Below, piece by piece: positions 5,858 through 6,694 of a DNA stretch of 6,694 nt. The notes under the pieces were generated by a model. That model was not told the origin of the DNA. It ran no database searches and saw only the letters and a program-made list of their open reading frames with translations. A program made the position numbers and the translations under genes. The DNA lies in NCBI GenBank assembly GCA_002409365.1, contig DHUW01000069.1:1-6694 (forward strand), given 5' to 3'. Source of the stretch: Anaerolineaceae bacterium UBA5224. GTDB lineage: Bacteria > Chloroflexota > Anaerolineae > Anaerolineales > Anaerolineaceae. Every line of letters begins with the position of its first letter. Positions within the stretch are counted from its first letter, which is position 1.

Positions 5858-6322
5858 TTACTCGATATTCAAGATCTCAACTTCGAAAGCGCCACCGGGC
5901 GTTTCCACCTTGATCTTCTCACCGACCTTATGATTGATCAATGCATGACCAATCGGCGATTCGTTCGAAATCCTGTCTTCCAAAGGGTTCGCCTCAGCCG
6001 GACCAACGATCATGTAACATTCCGGATCGTGGCCTTCCTCTTTGATCGTAACTTTTGAACCGACCTTGACGATGCCCTGGGTGTTTTCTTCTTCACCAAT
6101 GATATGCGCATTGGCAAGCAAAATTTCCAAGTCCTTGATGCGGCCTTCGACAAAAGACTGTTCGTTTTTGGCGGCTTCAAATTCTGCGTTTTCGATCAGC
6201 TCACCGTCTTCCATGGCGTCTTGCAATCGTTCAGCAACTTCCTTGCGTTTGACGGTTCGTAAAAAATTCAATTCTTGTTCGGATTTTTCATAACCCTCAC
6301 GTGTCAGGTATGAACTAGGCAT
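5858..6322 (-). CDS. greA: Transcription elongation factor GreA
   Basis: GreA enters the secondary channel of stalled, backtracked RNA polymerase and stimulates cleavage of the RNA 3' end, which restarts elongation. The 154-residue length is normal. Residues 1-76 form the N-terminal coiled coil (YLTREGYEKSEQELNFL.TVKRKEVAERLQDAMEDGELIENAEFEAAKNEQSFVEGRI..LE). Residues about 82-154 form the FKBP-like C-terminal domain (VGSKVTI..., ISNESPIGHALINHKVGE, VETPGGAFEVEIL). At the tip of the coiled coil the usual GDLxENAEY reads GELIENAEF, so the first metal-binding acid is Glu41 instead of Asp while Glu44 is kept. AAGGAAG (complement of 6328-6334) lies about 6 nt before the ATG and supports the start. 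A TATAAT about 85 bp upstream probably serves as its promoter. Confidence 0.97.
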   Translation of the reverse strand: MPSSYLTREGYEKSEQELNFLRTVKRKEVAERLQDAMEDGELIENAEFEAAKNEQSFVEGRIKDLEILLANAHIIGEEENTQGIVKVGSKVTIKEEGHDPECYMIVGPAEANPLEDRISNESPIGHALINHKVGEKIKVETPGGAFEVEILNIE

Positions 6323-6405
6323 ATTTTCTTCCTTAGAATTATCCTTCCCCTCAGGGGTATATAAAATGCGCGCCGAAGATTAAAACCCTCAAACGCTAGA
6401 CCAAT

Positions 6406-6432
6406 ATTATACTATGTTTACGACAATTACAA
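6406..6432 (-). promoter_or_regulatory. Putative promoter upstream of greA
   Basis: On the minus strand a perfect -10 hexamer TATAAT (complement of 6406-6411) is preceded by TTGTAA (complement of 6427-6432), matching four of six -35 positions with a short 15-bp spacer. A transcript would start near 6399 and carry a leader of roughly 77 nt before greA. The site lies in the 132-bp gap after the rhomboid gene. Between that gene's stop and this site is only a weak 5-bp hairpin (GCTAT/ATAGC, about 6432-6446), not a convincing terminator. Confidence 0.5.
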
Positions 6433-6454
6433 GCTATGGTAATAGCCAAAATGA

Positions 6455-6694
6455 CTAATTCCAATTGGGTGGAGCCGGCTGAGGCTCCTCTCCCCGTCCT
6501 TTGAACAACCAGCCCATAATCAAACCGAAGATGAATCCTCCGATGTGGGCGAAGTAGGCTGTGCCACCCTGGTCGGGTGCTCCCAAAGAACCAACACCAC
6601 TAAGTAATTGCAGCAAAAACCACAAACCTAGTACGATAATCGCTGGCACAAGTGTCAGACGGGCAAAGTAACCAATTGGCACAAAAGTATATAC
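6455..6694 (-). CDS. Rhomboid-family intramembrane serine protease, C-terminal part, truncated by window edge
   Basis: Rhomboids cut membrane proteins inside the lipid bilayer with a Ser-His dyad. Only the last 79 residues are here; the frame stays open to the right edge. The GTG at 6682-6680 is a valine within VYTFVPIGYF, not a start. The visible part shows a loop, a hydrophobic helix (LTLVPAIIVLGLWFLLQLL), a short Gly-rich loop, and the last helix with the catalytic His in AYFAHIGGFIFGLIMGW (His codon at 6547-6545). A short soluble tail rich in Pro and Glu ends in PPNWN. The catalytic Ser (GxSG) would be upstream, outside the window, so activity cannot be confirmed. The order VPIGYF...WFLLQL...AHIGGF is typical of bacterial rhomboids. 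Confidence 0.88.
   Translation of the reverse strand, partial: VYTFVPIGYFARLTLVPAIIVLGLWFLLQLLSGVGSLGAPDQGGTAYFAHIGGFIFGLIMGWLFKGRGEEPQPAPPNWN

Noticed and set aside
6347..6357. CCCCT/AGGGG mini-palindrome in the greA leader considered as a regulator site or hairpin
   Set aside because: The loop would be one to three bases with only four stable pairs. It is not followed by a T run and is not repeated elsewhere in the window.

Overview
The window looks like a chromosomal segment from a Chloroflexota bacterium, probably class Anaerolineae. The main hints are the Thr-Pro 'TPT/NTPT' stalk regions in the secreted proteins and the general style of the housekeeping proteins. This assignment is an inference from protein character, not a database match. 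There are eight protein genes, two of them cut by the window edges. I saw no rRNA, tRNA, CRISPR array or insertion sequence.

Left part, plus strand (1-2537): the C-terminal half of S-adenosylmethionine synthetase (metK) ends at 550 and is followed by a strong intrinsic terminator. Next comes an apparently independent surface-protein cassette: a membrane-anchored class B-type sortase (676-1578), then a 278-residue secreted protein (1701-2537). That protein has a signal peptide, a small domain with two cysteines, a stalk of five 15-residue Thr/Pro repeats, and a C-terminal VPNTG-type cell-wall sorting signal. The simplest reading is an enzyme with its dedicated substrate.

Right part, minus strand (6694-2626): in transcription order these are the end of a rhomboid protease gene, greA (transcript cleavage factor), lysS (class II lysyl-tRNA synthetase), an ECF sigma factor gene, and a gene for a membrane protein with anti-sigma architecture that overlaps the sigma gene by 8 nt. 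A hairpin followed by a T run lies between greA and lysS and may act as a terminator or attenuator. A consensus TATAAT lies upstream of greA.

The two halves converge at about 2538-2625, where one hairpin can terminate transcription from both sides. The sigma/anti-sigma pair is probably an envelope-sensing switch. Whether it controls the neighbouring sortase cassette cannot be told from the sequence, because no shared promoter motif was recognised. The least ordinary items are the sortase-substrate pair with its recently expanded repeat stalk, and the two-membrane-segment anti-sigma-like protein that has lost most zinc ligands of the usual anti-sigma domain.
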